Shown here: piece after piece, positions 53,176 through 61,108 of the stretch
How positions within the stretch are numbered: the first letter of the stretch is position 1
Layout: each line of letters begins with the position of its first letter
Notes under the pieces: generated by a model
Told to the model about the DNA's origin: nothing
Database searches by the model: none
The model's input: only the letters and a program-made list of their open reading frames with translations
Position numbers and translations under genes: made by a program
Source of the DNA: Verrucomicrobiota bacterium
GTDB lineage: Bacteria > Verrucomicrobiota > Verrucomicrobiia > Verrucomicrobiales > Verrucomicrobiaceae
Length of the DNA: 64,000 nucleotides
Reading direction: 5' to 3'
Assembly (NCBI GenBank): GCA_025360015.1
Contig: JANYCZ010000036.1
Coordinates: 1 to 64,000 of the forward strand

Positions 53176-53747
53176 AAACGACCACTCTACCACGAACTCA
53201 AAGCGAACTGATCCAGGCCATGCAAAAAGGCTGGCGGCCAAAATGGGCATTCTTCTGGGGACATACACCATCAAAAGACGGCTCAGTGACGAAAGCCTGT
53301 TTCAGCCAATGGTGGGCAGGACATCCGTTCGAGTTCGATGGCATTCGTTACACCACTGCTGAGCATTACATGAGGGCTGAAAAGGCGCGGCTCTTCCAAG
53401 ATGAAGCAACTTTTTCAAAGATCATTGGCGTCAGGAGTCCGGAGATTGCCAAGAAACTTGGCCGCCAAATCGCCAATTTTGATGACCAAATCTGGCTTAG
53501 GCATCGGTGGGATATCGTCGTGCGCGGGAACAGAGCGAAATTTGCCCAGCATGCAGAGTTGAAAACCTTTCTCCTTCAAACTGGCGACCGACTTCTCGTC
53601 GAAGCCAGCCCCTTCGACCCCATCTGGGGAATTGGAATGGCAGCAACAGATCCGAATGCCGAACGACCACAGTATTGGAAAGGTCTGAATCTCCTGGGCT
53701 TCGCACTCATGGAAGTGCGTGAGGAGTTTCAGCAAACAACGAGATGA
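53172..53747 (+). CDS. NADAR-family protein (YbiA-like)
   Basis: 191 residues. NADAR domain motifs: [70 protein letters not shown]. Members remove or process ADP-ribose from N-glycosidic linkages, and the superfamily is associated with NAD/ADP-ribose operons. It overlaps nrtR by 4 bp. The first 17 nt of the gene are identical to those of the small protein gene at 57271. Confidence 0.9.
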   Translation: MKTTTLPRTQSELIQAMQKGWRPKWAFFWGHTPSKDGSVTKACFSQWWAGHPFEFDGIRYTTAEHYMRAEKARLFQDEATFSKIIGVRSPEIAKKLGRQIANFDDQIWLRHRWDIVVRGNRAKFAQHAELKTFLLQTGDRLLVEASPFDPIWGIGMAATDPNAERPQYWKGLNLLGFALMEVREEFQQTTR

Positions 53748-54385
53748 AAACCACTTTGAAAATCACACCTTATGCCGAGCAGGCACTGACTTGGCCACAA
53801 TCCGGCCGCCACATCCTGGCTCAGTTTGATGACGATTCAATTGTGGTCTATCAGGCTTACCGACCTGCAATTGCCTGCTTTGCTGTCGAACATCAGCACT
53901 TTGGCGGCGAGTTCAGCTTTTCACGCATGAGCTGGATCAAACCCAACTTTCTCTGGATGATGTTTCGTTCTGGATGGGCATGCAAAGAAGGGCAGGAGCA
54001 CGTTTTGGCCGTGCGCTTGAAGCGCTCCTTCTTTGATGAGGTTCTGGAGGCCTCAGTCGCTTCATCCTTCGCTGGCAGCCGCTATGACAGCCACGGAAAG
54101 TGGCAGGGTGCCGTTGCGCAATCCGATGTCCGTCTTCAGTGGGATCCAGACCACGACCCGAATGGCCATTGCCTCGAAAGACGCGCTGTCCAGCTCGGAC
54201 TGCGGGGAGAGACCCTGCGCCGCTTTGGCCAGACTGAGCTTGTCGGCATTGAAGACGTCACTCCCTTCGTGATCGAGCAACGGGAGTTCTTGAAGGAAGG
54301 CTTCAAGGGGCTGCACACGCCTGACGAGCAGATCTATCGTCCGCATTCAAACACTGCCGCACTAGCGGTCGGCATCGACTTATGA
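53744..54385 (+). CDS. DUF4291 protein
   Basis: 213 residues. The family blocks are clear: WPQSGRHILAQFDDDSIVVYQAYRPAIA, SFSRMSWIKPNFLWMMFRSGW, LERRAVQLGLRGETL. The function is not established. The many conserved Tyr/Arg/Trp residues suggest an enzyme that binds nucleotide or RNA. Its position between NADAR and ADP-ribosylglycohydrolase genes, with 4-bp overlaps on both sides, implies a role in the same ADP-ribose process. Confidence 0.85.
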   Translation: MKTTLKITPYAEQALTWPQSGRHILAQFDDDSIVVYQAYRPAIACFAVEHQHFGGEFSFSRMSWIKPNFLWMMFRSGWACKEGQEHVLAVRLKRSFFDEVLEASVASSFAGSRYDSHGKWQGAVAQSDVRLQWDPDHDPNGHCLERRAVQLGLRGETLRRFGQTELVGIEDVTPFVIEQREFLKEGFKGLHTPDEQIYRPHSNTAALAVGIDL

Positions 54386-55377
54386 CTCAAGAAAAACACA
54401 TCCTTGGTGGCCTCTACGGCTCACTCGTCGGCGACGCCCTCGGCGTGCCGGTCGAGTTCGCATCACGTGAGAAACGGAAGCTCGATCCTGTCCTCGGAAT
54501 GCGTAGTCATGGCGTGCACGGCCAGCCCGCCGGCACTTGGAGTGACGATGGCTCCCTGCTGCTCTGCTCCGCCGAAAGCCTGGTCGAGAAAGGCTTCGAT
54601 CTTCAAGACATGGGCGAGCGTTTCCTACAATGGTTCGAGCTTGGACATTGGGCCGCACATGGACTTGTTTTCGACATTGGCAATGCCACCCGTCAGTCTT
54701 TGCTCCGCATCCGTCACGGCATCCCGGCTTTCGAGGCGGGAGGCCGTGAACCGTACGACAACGGCAATGGCTCGCTCATGCGCATTCTGCCTGTGGCGTT
54801 TGCCAATCTCAACCAAGACGAAAGCACTTTCACCAGCCGCATCGCACAAGCTTCAGCCATCACTCATGGCCATGCTCGTTCGCAGATGGCCTGCGTTTTC
54901 CACGGGCTCGTGGTTCACGAGCTGATGGATGAAGTGACTCCTCAAGAAGCCCTTCAAAAGGCACAGCAGATCTTCCAACGGCTTTATTCGGACAACGAGG
55001 AACTCGGCACTTTCCGCGACGTGTTGCGTGACGACTTGGTCTCCCGGCCTGAGATTCACATCCATTCGGGCGGCTATGTCATGGAGACACTCACTGCCTC
55101 TCTTTGGTGCCTGCTCACCACTGACAATTTTTCTGACTGCGTTCTCAAAGCAGTGAACCTCGGTGACGACACTGACACCACCGGCTGCGTCGTCGGCGGC
55201 CTCGCGGGCGTGGTCTATGGCATTGATGCCATCCCTGCCGAATGGCTTCTGGCTCTTCCGCGCCAGAAAGATCTGTGGGAGCTGTTTTCCAAGTTCGAAC
55301 AAAGCCTTCACCCGCATGAATCTCAATACTCACGAAGATCGCGACCAGTGCCTCCAACGCGCGCTGCTCTCCCTTGA
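54382..55377 (+). CDS. ADP-ribosylglycohydrolase 1
   Basis: 331 residues. ARH fold: N-terminal GSLVGDALGVPVEF, a metal site in GTWSDDGSLLLCSAE and the C-terminal NLGDDTDTTGCVVGGLAGV. The N-terminal metal motif reads SDDG rather than the usual (T/S)DDT, a mild departure. It removes ADP-ribose from protein or small-molecule acceptors. The last 62 bp overlap the next ARH gene. Confidence 0.9.
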   Translation: MTQEKHILGGLYGSLVGDALGVPVEFASREKRKLDPVLGMRSHGVHGQPAGTWSDDGSLLLCSAESLVEKGFDLQDMGERFLQWFELGHWAAHGLVFDIGNATRQSLLRIRHGIPAFEAGGREPYDNGNGSLMRILPVAFANLNQDESTFTSRIAQASAITHGHARSQMACVFHGLVVHELMDEVTPQEALQKAQQIFQRLYSDNEELGTFRDVLRDDLVSRPEIHIHSGGYVMETLTASLWCLLTTDNFSDCVLKAVNLGDDTDTTGCVVGGLAGVVYGIDAIPAEWLLALPRQKDLWELFSKFEQSLHPHESQYSRRSRPVPPTRAALP

Positions 55378-56242
55378 CGGTCTCTCCGTTGGAGACGCGT
55401 TTGGGCAGAGCTTTTTCTTTGTCACGCCAGTGATCGCTGACCAGCGCCTCGGAGGACGCTTCATCCCGCCACCGCCTTGGTTCTTTACAGATGATACCGT
55501 GATGGCAGTCGCGATCATGCACAGCCTCCATGAGCACGAAGGCATCGTGCCCGACTGGCTTGCCGGAGAATTTGCCGCACAATACAAAAAGGAGCCTGAT
55601 CGTGGCTACGGCGGTACCGCCCATGGGATATTGCGGGCCATTGGTGAAGGCGTCCCATGGAAGGAGGCGGCAGGCCGCGTCTTTTATGGTGAAGGATCCT
55701 GCGGCAATGGCGGTGGCATGCGTGCTGCACCAATTGGAGCTTACTTCGCGGACGACCTCCAGTTTCTGATCTCAAATGCCAGAGATTCAGCCAAGGTGAC
55801 GCATGCCCATGAGGATGGCCAGACCGGCGCGATAGCCGTTGCGCTCGCCGCCGCATGGATGGTCACTCAGCATGATCCATCCGCGCCGCAGGAGCATGAG
55901 ATGATCCGGTTTGTGCTCGCAAATCTTCCCCAGACAGAAACATACTGGCGCATCAAAAAAGCGCTGACGCTCCCCCTTGAGCTTTCGCCAAAAACAGCGG
56001 CCCTCATTCTTGGCAATGGCTCGCAGGTGATCTCTTCAGACACCGTGCCTTTCTGCCTGTGGTGCGCCTCCCGGCATCCGAATGATTATGCGGAAGCCCT
56101 CTGGTCAGCAGTTTCAGTCTATGGCGATATGGACACCAACTGCGCCATTGTGGGAAGCCTCGTCTCCCTCGGCACCGGCCAAGACGGCATTCCCACCGAT
56201 TGGCTGGCATCACGCGAACCTCTCAATTTAAAATTCAAATGA
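55316..56242 (+). CDS. ADP-ribosylglycohydrolase 2
   Basis: 308 residues. Seen: ALLSLDGLSVGDAFGQSF, the metal site WFFTDDTVMAVAI, EGSCGNGGGMRAAPIGAYF and SVYGDMDTNCAIVGSLV (GDxDT metal motif). It is distinct from the first ARH, so the two probably handle different substrates. The start at 55316 lies inside the end of the preceding gene; the stop overlaps kptA by 4 bp. Confidence 0.88.
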   Translation: MNLNTHEDRDQCLQRALLSLDGLSVGDAFGQSFFFVTPVIADQRLGGRFIPPPPWFFTDDTVMAVAIMHSLHEHEGIVPDWLAGEFAAQYKKEPDRGYGGTAHGILRAIGEGVPWKEAAGRVFYGEGSCGNGGGMRAAPIGAYFADDLQFLISNARDSAKVTHAHEDGQTGAIAVALAAAWMVTQHDPSAPQEHEMIRFVLANLPQTETYWRIKKALTLPLELSPKTAALILGNGSQVISSDTVPFCLWCASRHPNDYAEALWSAVSVYGDMDTNCAIVGSLVSLGTGQDGIPTDWLASREPLNLKFK

Positions 56243-56753
56243 CACAGGAACAAACCACCCGAACCAGCAAGTTTCTCAGTCTGGTGCTGCGCCATCAGCC
56301 CGAAACAGCTCACATCACTCTCGACGCCGCAGGCTGTGCCAAGGTCCGGCGCGACATCACTTGTGCCCAGCTTGACGAAATTGTTGCCACCAACGCCAAG
56401 AAACGGTTCGAGTTCAGTGCCGATGGCACGTGTATCCGCGCCAGCCAGGGGCATTCGGTGGAGGTTGATTTGAACTATGAGTCGAAGGAACCGCCTCCCA
56501 TCCTTATCACGGCACCGCGACGCGATTTCTCGAAAGCATCCGCATCCAAGGTCTGCTAAAGATGGAACGTCATCATGTCCACCTTGCCGCAGAGACAAAA
56601 ATGACCACGGAAGTCGGTGCGCGGCACGGAAAACCCGTCCTCCTCACCATCTTGGCGGCCGACATGCACCAATCAGGTCACACCTTTTACCTCAGTACCA
56701 ATGACGTCTGGCTCGTGGAGCATGTACCTGCAAACTTCATCCGATTCCCATGA
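56239..56753 (+). pseudogene. kptA: RNA 2'-phosphotransferase KptA/Tpt1, frameshifted
   Basis: The first frame (56239-56559) encodes the N-terminal part: SKFLSLVLRHQPE, ATNAKKRFEFSADGTCIRASQGHSVEVDL. After about codon 86 the family sequence continues in the -1 frame: LYHGTATRFLESIRIQGL (from 56502) and [33 protein letters not shown] to 56753. A one-base deletion near 56491-56504 explains it. Compared with E. coli KptA about 10 residues are also missing in the N-terminal lobe. The C-terminal frame still overlaps the macro gene by ATGA, so the lesion is recent, or it is a sequencing error. The enzyme moves a 2'-phosphate from RNA to NAD, giving ADP-ribose 1'',2''-cyclic phosphate. Confidence 0.8.
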
Positions 56754-57274
56754 ACCCCATCCTTAAAACTCTCCAGGCCGACATCACCACACTAGATGTG
56801 GATGCCATCGTCAACGCGGCCAACTCCTCCCTCCTCGGCGGTGGTGGCGTGGACGGTGCCATTCATCGCGCTGCGGGAAAAGAGCTGCTGGCCGAATGCC
56901 GCCTTCTCAATGGCTGCCGCACGGGCGAGGCGAAAATCACCTGTGGCTACAATCTCAAGGCCCGCCACATCATCCACACTGTCGGTCCCGTCTGGAATGG
57001 CGGTAAAAATGGCGAGTCCGAGAAACTGCGCTCCTGCTACGCGAACTCACTGCGCATCGCCGCCGAGCAGCAACTGGCGAGCATCGCCTTTCCCTGCATC
57101 TCCACTGGCGTTTACCGTTTTCCGCCAGATCAGGCGGCGCAGATCGCCGTGGAGGCGGTGCGCGAATTCATCAGCAAGCCTACTTGTCTGAAGCAGATCA
57201 TCTTCTGTTGCTTCGCAGCGGAGGATCAGCAGCGTTACGAAACGTTGATTCAAGGACAAGAACTTCATTCATGA
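56750..57274 (+). CDS. macro-domain ADP-ribose hydrolase (MacroD/YmdB-like)
   Basis: 174 residues, a single macro domain. Key segments: [45 protein letters not shown] and [12 protein letters not shown]. It likely deacetylates O-acetyl-ADP-ribose, removes mono-ADP-ribose, or handles the ADP-ribose phosphate made by KptA. It overlaps kptA and the next gene by 4 bp each. Confidence 0.92.
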   Translation: MNPILKTLQADITTLDVDAIVNAANSSLLGGGGVDGAIHRAAGKELLAECRLLNGCRTGEAKITCGYNLKARHIIHTVGPVWNGGKNGESEKLRSCYANSLRIAAEQQLASIAFPCISTGVYRFPPDQAAQIAVEAVREFISKPTCLKQIIFCCFAAEDQQRYETLIQGQELHS

Positions 57275-57621
57275 AAACGACCACTCTTTATCGACCAGTC
57301 GGTCCGGAAGAACTCGCCTTGATCAAGCAAGCGGGTTGGAAGGCATTCCCACCACGCCTGCCCGATCAGCCAATCTTTTATCCGGTGATGAACGAAGACT
57401 ATGCAATCCAGATCGCCCGTGACTGGAATGTGCGGGCCTCAGGCTCGGGATTCGTCACACGCTTCGAGGTCGATGCAGCGTATTTGAGCCGCTTTGAGGA
57501 GCAAATCGTCGGGAGTGCCGTGCATCGAGAGCTCTGGGTGCCTGCGGAGGAACTGGAAGAATTTAACCGGCATATGATCGGTCAGATCGAGGTGACCAGA
57601 GGTTTCCCGGAAACAACATAA
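57271..57621 (+). CDS. small ADP-ribosylation-associated protein, possible ART-like fold
   Basis: 116 residues. I recall this type of protein being labelled ADP-ribosylation/crystallin J1, but it does not look like a crystallin J1/ARH domain. The order of elements, [49 protein letters not shown] and [14 protein letters not shown], resembles small Tpt1/DUF952-type ADP-ribosyltransferases, with Arg, Tyr and Glu where an R/H-Y-E triad would be. That comparison is by eye. It would be the only candidate writer in an operon of erasers. It overlaps the macro gene by 4 bp. Confidence 0.6.
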   Translation: MKTTTLYRPVGPEELALIKQAGWKAFPPRLPDQPIFYPVMNEDYAIQIARDWNVRASGSGFVTRFEVDAAYLSRFEEQIVGSAVHRELWVPAEELEEFNRHMIGQIEVTRGFPETT

Positions 57622-57637
57622 ACCGGACCAACCATTC

Positions 57638-58675
57638 ATGAGCTTTTCCCTGCGAAAGGACGCTATCCTTGGCTGCTTACTCGGCACGGCAGTAGGGGAT
57701 GCGTTAGGGCTTCCTGCAGAAGGTATGTCTCGCAAGCGCGTGGCAGCGATGAAGCTCGGTGAGCGTCACCGCTTCATTTTCGGGCGCGGCATGTTCAGCG
57801 ATGACACCGAGCACACGCTGATGCTGTCTGCTGCGCTCATTGAGCATGGACACGATGCTGCGGCGATGCAGCACGCGCTGGGCTGGAAGTTGCGGTGGTG
57901 GCTGCTGGCATTGCCTGCAGGGGTTGGATTAAGTAAGGCAAAGGCCATCCTGCGGTTGTGGATTGGATTCCCATCAAGGAAAGCAGGCGTTTGTTCAGCT
58001 GGGAATGGTGCTGCCATGCGTAGTGCGATCATTGGCGTAGTGTTTGTCGATGAAGCAGCTCAGCGTCAGGAATTCGCCCTCGCCGCATGTCGTCTGACAC
58101 ACACCGGCCCTCGCGCGGAAGAATCCGCGCTTCTAGTGGCGGAGGCAGCTTCCATGGCCGCACGCCGTCTCCCGTTGCATGAAGTACTGCCCGCCTTGGA
58201 CAAGCTCATCGTGAGTGACGAGATGAAAACGCGGTTTGCAGCATTTAAGACGGCATTGACCGGGCAGAAGAGCCCACAGGATTACGCGATGGAAATCGGC
58301 TGCGGAGATGGCGTGAGTGGGTTTGCTCCGAACACAGTGGCTGTGGCACTTTTTACATGGTTGCGATATCGCGGTGATTTTGAAACGGTGATGCGATCAG
58401 TGATCCGGTGCGGTGGAGATACGGACACAGTAGCAGCAATCACGGGAGCCATCTGCGGTGCTGAAACCGGAGAGGCAAGCATTCCGCGTGCATGGATCGA
58501 AGGCATCTGTGACTGGCCGCGCTCGATAAATTATATCCGACGAGTGGCGGATGCGCTTGCCTCTGAAAATTGCCTCGCCCCTCGCTATTTCTGGCCCGCT
58601 GTTCCTCTACGAAACCTGTTCTTTCTCGTAATCGTGATCTGGCATGGCTTCCGTCGAATGCTGCCTCCCTTTTGA
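57638..58675 (+). CDS. ADP-ribosylglycohydrolase 3
   Basis: 345 residues. Typical ARH: GCLLGTAVGDALGLPAEG, FSDDTEHTLMLSAALIEHG, CSAGNGAAMRSAIIG, CRLTHTGPRAEESALLVA and CGGDTDTVAAITGAICG. All metal motifs are intact. A C-terminal hydrophobic tail (LRNLFFLVIVIWHGF) could anchor or pack against the core. It is last in the operon, 16 bp after the previous gene. Confidence 0.9.
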   Translation: MSFSLRKDAILGCLLGTAVGDALGLPAEGMSRKRVAAMKLGERHRFIFGRGMFSDDTEHTLMLSAALIEHGHDAAAMQHALGWKLRWWLLALPAGVGLSKAKAILRLWIGFPSRKAGVCSAGNGAAMRSAIIGVVFVDEAAQRQEFALAACRLTHTGPRAEESALLVAEAASMAARRLPLHEVLPALDKLIVSDEMKTRFAAFKTALTGQKSPQDYAMEIGCGDGVSGFAPNTVAVALFTWLRYRGDFETVMRSVIRCGGDTDTVAAITGAICGAETGEASIPRAWIEGICDWPRSINYIRRVADALASENCLAPRYFWPAVPLRNLFFLVIVIWHGFRRMLPPF

Positions 58676-58704
58676 TTGCCCCAATGCTTCATACTAAGCG
58701 GCTC

Positions 58705-58749
58705 GTAAAAAACCGCGCCCTGCAGTCGGGTTACCGATGCAGAGCGCGG
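58705..58749 (-). terminator. rho-independent terminator of the SDR gene
   Basis: Stem CCGCGC-c-CTGCA with TGCAG-a-GCGCGG and, on the minus strand, a following TTTTTT. It lies 17 bp beyond the SDR stop and ends the trxA-DUF5069-SDR transcript. On the plus strand it could also stall read-through from the ADP-ribose operon. Confidence 0.8.
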
Positions 58750-58765
58750 TCATGATGCGCGAATG

Positions 58766-59527
58766 TTACTGCGCTAGGAAGCCACCATCCACATTCAACG
58801 AAATGCCGGTGATGAAGGACGCAGCGTCACTGGCCAGGAAGAGCACCGGATTGGCGATCTCCTCGGAGCGGCCCGTGCGTCCAACGGGATGCAGCGAGCG
58901 CATGTAATTGAGTGCGTCTTCGTTGCCACCGCCGGTGAATCGGGTGAACATTTCCGTTTCAATGGCAGCTGGTGCCACGGCGTTCACGCGGATGCCTTGC
59001 TTTGCGTATTCCATCGCGGCGGCTTTAGTGAGACCTTCGACCGCGTGCTTGCTGGCGACATAAACGCTGACTCCGCCCATGCCGACGCGCCCGGCAACGC
59101 TGCTTGTGTTGATGATGACGCCCGCGCCCTGCTTGAGCATGACGGGGATCTCATGCTTCATGGAGGTGAGCACACCCCAGACATTGATGTCAAAGACACG
59201 GCGGTAGTCCGCCTCGGTGACATCCACGATGGGGCCGGTGATTTCGATGCCGGCGTTATTGAAGGCGATGTCGAGCCGGCCATAGGTGGCCACTGTTTTG
59301 GCAACGAGGGCTGCGACATCGGCCTCCACGGCGACGTCCGCTTTTACAAAGGTGGCTTCACCACCTGCGGCTTTGATTTCAGCGGCGACGGCCTGGCCTT
59401 CGACTTCACGGCGACCGCTGACGACGACTTTGGCCCCGGCCTTGGCGAAGGCGAGAGCGGTGACTTTGCCGATGCCGCTGGTGGCTCCGGTGATGAGGAC
59501 GACTTTGTTTTGGAATGAGGTTTGCAT
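58766..59527 (-). CDS. short-chain dehydrogenase/reductase
   Basis: 253 residues, classical SDR: cofactor motif TGATSGIGKVTALAFAKAG, NNAGIE, the active-site Ser in TSSVAGRVG and YVASKHA (Tyr/Lys), and a C-terminal GISLNVDGGF. The Arg in the SGRRE segment suggests NADP(H). The substrate is unknown. It is last in a three-gene unit behind a TetR-type operator. Confidence 0.92.
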   Translation of the reverse strand: MQTSFQNKVVLITGATSGIGKVTALAFAKAGAKVVVSGRREVEGQAVAAEIKAAGGEATFVKADVAVEADVAALVAKTVATYGRLDIAFNNAGIEITGPIVDVTEADYRRVFDINVWGVLTSMKHEIPVMLKQGAGVIINTSSVAGRVGMGGVSVYVASKHAVEGLTKAAAMEYAKQGIRVNAVAPAAIETEMFTRFTGGGNEDALNYMRSLHPVGRTGRSEEIANPVLFLASDAASFITGISLNVDGGFLAQ

Positions 59528-59568
59528 GGGATGTGGTCTTGAGAGTGTGAGTTGGGGGGGAGATTGAG

Positions 59569-60012
59569 TTAGGCTTTGCCGCCGAAGGAGACGTGATCGT
59601 CGAAATCGAGGAAATCGAACCAGGTGCCGATGTCTTCACGTGCGGACCCGCCTGCTTTGGCGATCTGCGCGCTGATGTACTCGCGGCTTTCATTGTCGGC
59701 AGGCACAGCGGCCTCGCGAAATTCGCTCCAGTGGGCGATCTCGTAGTCGCTGCGTTTGTGCAGCGCGCTTGTTTCGATCCAGGAGAAGATGGCGGCGTCA
59801 CCGAGGTCCTTGGCCACTTCGGCTTTCAGGGCTTCATGATCAATGCCGGTGAAACTGAGGAAGCGCTGATCCAGCGGACAGTTGTAGTGATACTCGCCGT
59901 TCTTGCCGGCGATTTCAGCGCGGCATTTGTCGAGCAGGCGTGGCAGTAGGACGTAGCCGCCGAGGCGGACGCGTGGGCTGCGTGGGGGACGCTGGGTGAG
60001 GTCGATGGACAT
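59569..60012 (-). CDS. DUF5069 protein
   Basis: 147 residues, matching the DUF5069 family: LTQRPPRSPRVRLGGYVLLPRLLDKCRAEIAGKNGEYHYNCPLD (start) and TWFDFLDFDDHVSF (end). Function unknown; frequent in Verrucomicrobiota and cyanobacteria. It lies between thioredoxin and an SDR, so a redox-stress role is possible. Confidence 0.82.
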   Translation of the reverse strand: MSIDLTQRPPRSPRVRLGGYVLLPRLLDKCRAEIAGKNGEYHYNCPLDQRFLSFTGIDHEALKAEVAKDLGDAAIFSWIETSALHKRSDYEIAHWSEFREAAVPADNESREYISAQIAKAGGSAREDIGTWFDFLDFDDHVSFGGKA

Positions 60013-60062
60013 GATGGGTGGGTGTATGGGGGGGGGTGTTTTGGTTTGGGGAGAATGGGAAC

Positions 60063-60377
60063 TCAGGCAGCGAGTGCGGCTTCCAGGAAGCCTTTGCTTT
60101 TCACGCCGGTGATCGTGTTCACGGGCTGGCCGTTTTTGAAGACGATGAGCGTGGGGATGGCGCGGATGCCAAAGCGGGCCTGAAGGTCCGGGTAGGCATC
60201 CACGTCCACCTTCGCGATGGTAGCGCGTCCGGCCTGCTCAGTGGCAAGCTGGTCGAGGATGGGAGATATCATTTTGCAGGGGCCGCACCACTCTGCCCAG
60301 AAGTCCACGAGGACGGGCTGGTCAGTGCTGGCGAGGGTGGTGTCGAAGGTTTCGGAGGTGAGGGCGATGGGTTTCAT
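60063..60377 (-). CDS. trxA: thioredoxin
   Basis: 104 residues with the active site WAEWCGPCKM and the conserved cis-proline segment RAIPTLIVFKNG. Cytoplasmic disulfide reductase. It is first gene after a TetR-type operator, which is unusual for a thioredoxin and suggests an inducible copy rather than the housekeeping one. Confidence 0.95.
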   Translation of the reverse strand: MKPIALTSETFDTTLASTDQPVLVDFWAEWCGPCKMISPILDQLATEQAGRATIAKVDVDAYPDLQARFGIRAIPTLIVFKNGQPVNTITGVKSKGFLEAALAA

Positions 60378-60397
60378 ACGAGTGTTAGGGTTTAGAT

Positions 60398-60413
60398 TAG
60401 ACCGGTCGGTTTA
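60398..60413. promoter_or_regulatory. TetR-family operator upstream of trxA
   Basis: TAGACCGGTCGGTTTA, nearly palindromic, 21 bp ahead of the trxA start. It matches the site before the TetR gene at 14 of 16 positions, so the two probably bind the same protein. Confidence 0.65.
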
Positions 60414-60432
60414 TAAGCGACCAAAAAGAAAA

Positions 60433-61020
60433 TCAGGGAGTGAGTTGTGTGGTGATGAAGGCCAGTGCCTCACGCGGAGGCGTGGCATCGCGGCAGATGG
60501 CGGAGCGCTGCATGGCTCCATTCCAGAGGTCATGAATGATAGGGGCCATTTCCGCAGGGATGACGGTTTTGGCGATCTTCTTTTTCTCGACACCTTCCTG
60601 CAGCAGTTGCTCCAGAATGGCGATCCATTCGCGGTTTCCAGCAGCGAGGACTTCACGCATCGCTTCGCTCATGTCAGCGACTTCAGCGGCGAGTTTGAGC
60701 ACCAGGCAGGAGCACTTCCCCTTGGTTTCAAGAACGCGGCAGATGCAGCCTTCGCAAAAACTGAGCAGCCTGCGCAGTGGGTCCGGCTCAGGTGTGGGGG
60801 AGAGCAGCATCTCCTTTTTGTAGGCTGTGGCATCAGCGACATAGTGCTTCAGCAACTCAACGCCAAATTGCTCCTTGGACTCAAAATGGTGGTAAAACGA
60901 GCCCTTGGGAATTTTCACAGCCTCAAGGATTTCCGTCAGCCCGACCGAATGAAAGCTCTTCTCAAGCATCAGCCCTTCGGCTGCGTCGAGAATGCGTTCT
61001 TTGGTCGTGCGGTCGCTCAT
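60433..61020 (-). CDS. TetR/AcrR-family transcriptional regulator
   Basis: 195 residues. The N-terminal HTH (TTKERILDAAEGLMLEKSFHSVGLTEILEAVKIPKGSFYHHFESKEQF region) is typical. The ligand domain carries a cysteine cluster (CEGCICRVLETKGKCSCLV) that could sense thiol-reactive or redox signals, fitting a thioredoxin target. The ATG at 61020 is preferred over the GTG at 61029. Operators lie before both it and trxA. Confidence 0.88.
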   Translation of the reverse strand: MSDRTTKERILDAAEGLMLEKSFHSVGLTEILEAVKIPKGSFYHHFESKEQFGVELLKHYVADATAYKKEMLLSPTPEPDPLRRLLSFCEGCICRVLETKGKCSCLVLKLAAEVADMSEAMREVLAAGNREWIAILEQLLQEGVEKKKIAKTVIPAEMAPIIHDLWNGAMQRSAICRDATPPREALAFITTQLTP

Positions 61021-61034
61021 GGTGGACACAGTAT

Positions 61035-61050
61035 TAGACTGATCGGTCTA
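61035..61050. promoter_or_regulatory. TetR-family operator upstream of its own gene
   Basis: TAGACTGATCGGTCTA, a 16-bp near-perfect palindrome 15 bp before the TetR start. The paired site before trxA gives the consensus TAGACYGRTCGGTYTA. Confidence 0.7.
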
Positions 61051-61108
61051 TTTCGTCAAATGCATTTTTTTGATTTCCCCAAAAACGTTAACGGATGAAT
61101 CTTCTCCG

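Noticed and set aside
56491-56510. Programmed -1 frameshift in kptA
   Set aside because: No X-XXY-YYZ slippery heptamer or downstream stimulatory stem is evident; a simple base loss is the better explanation.
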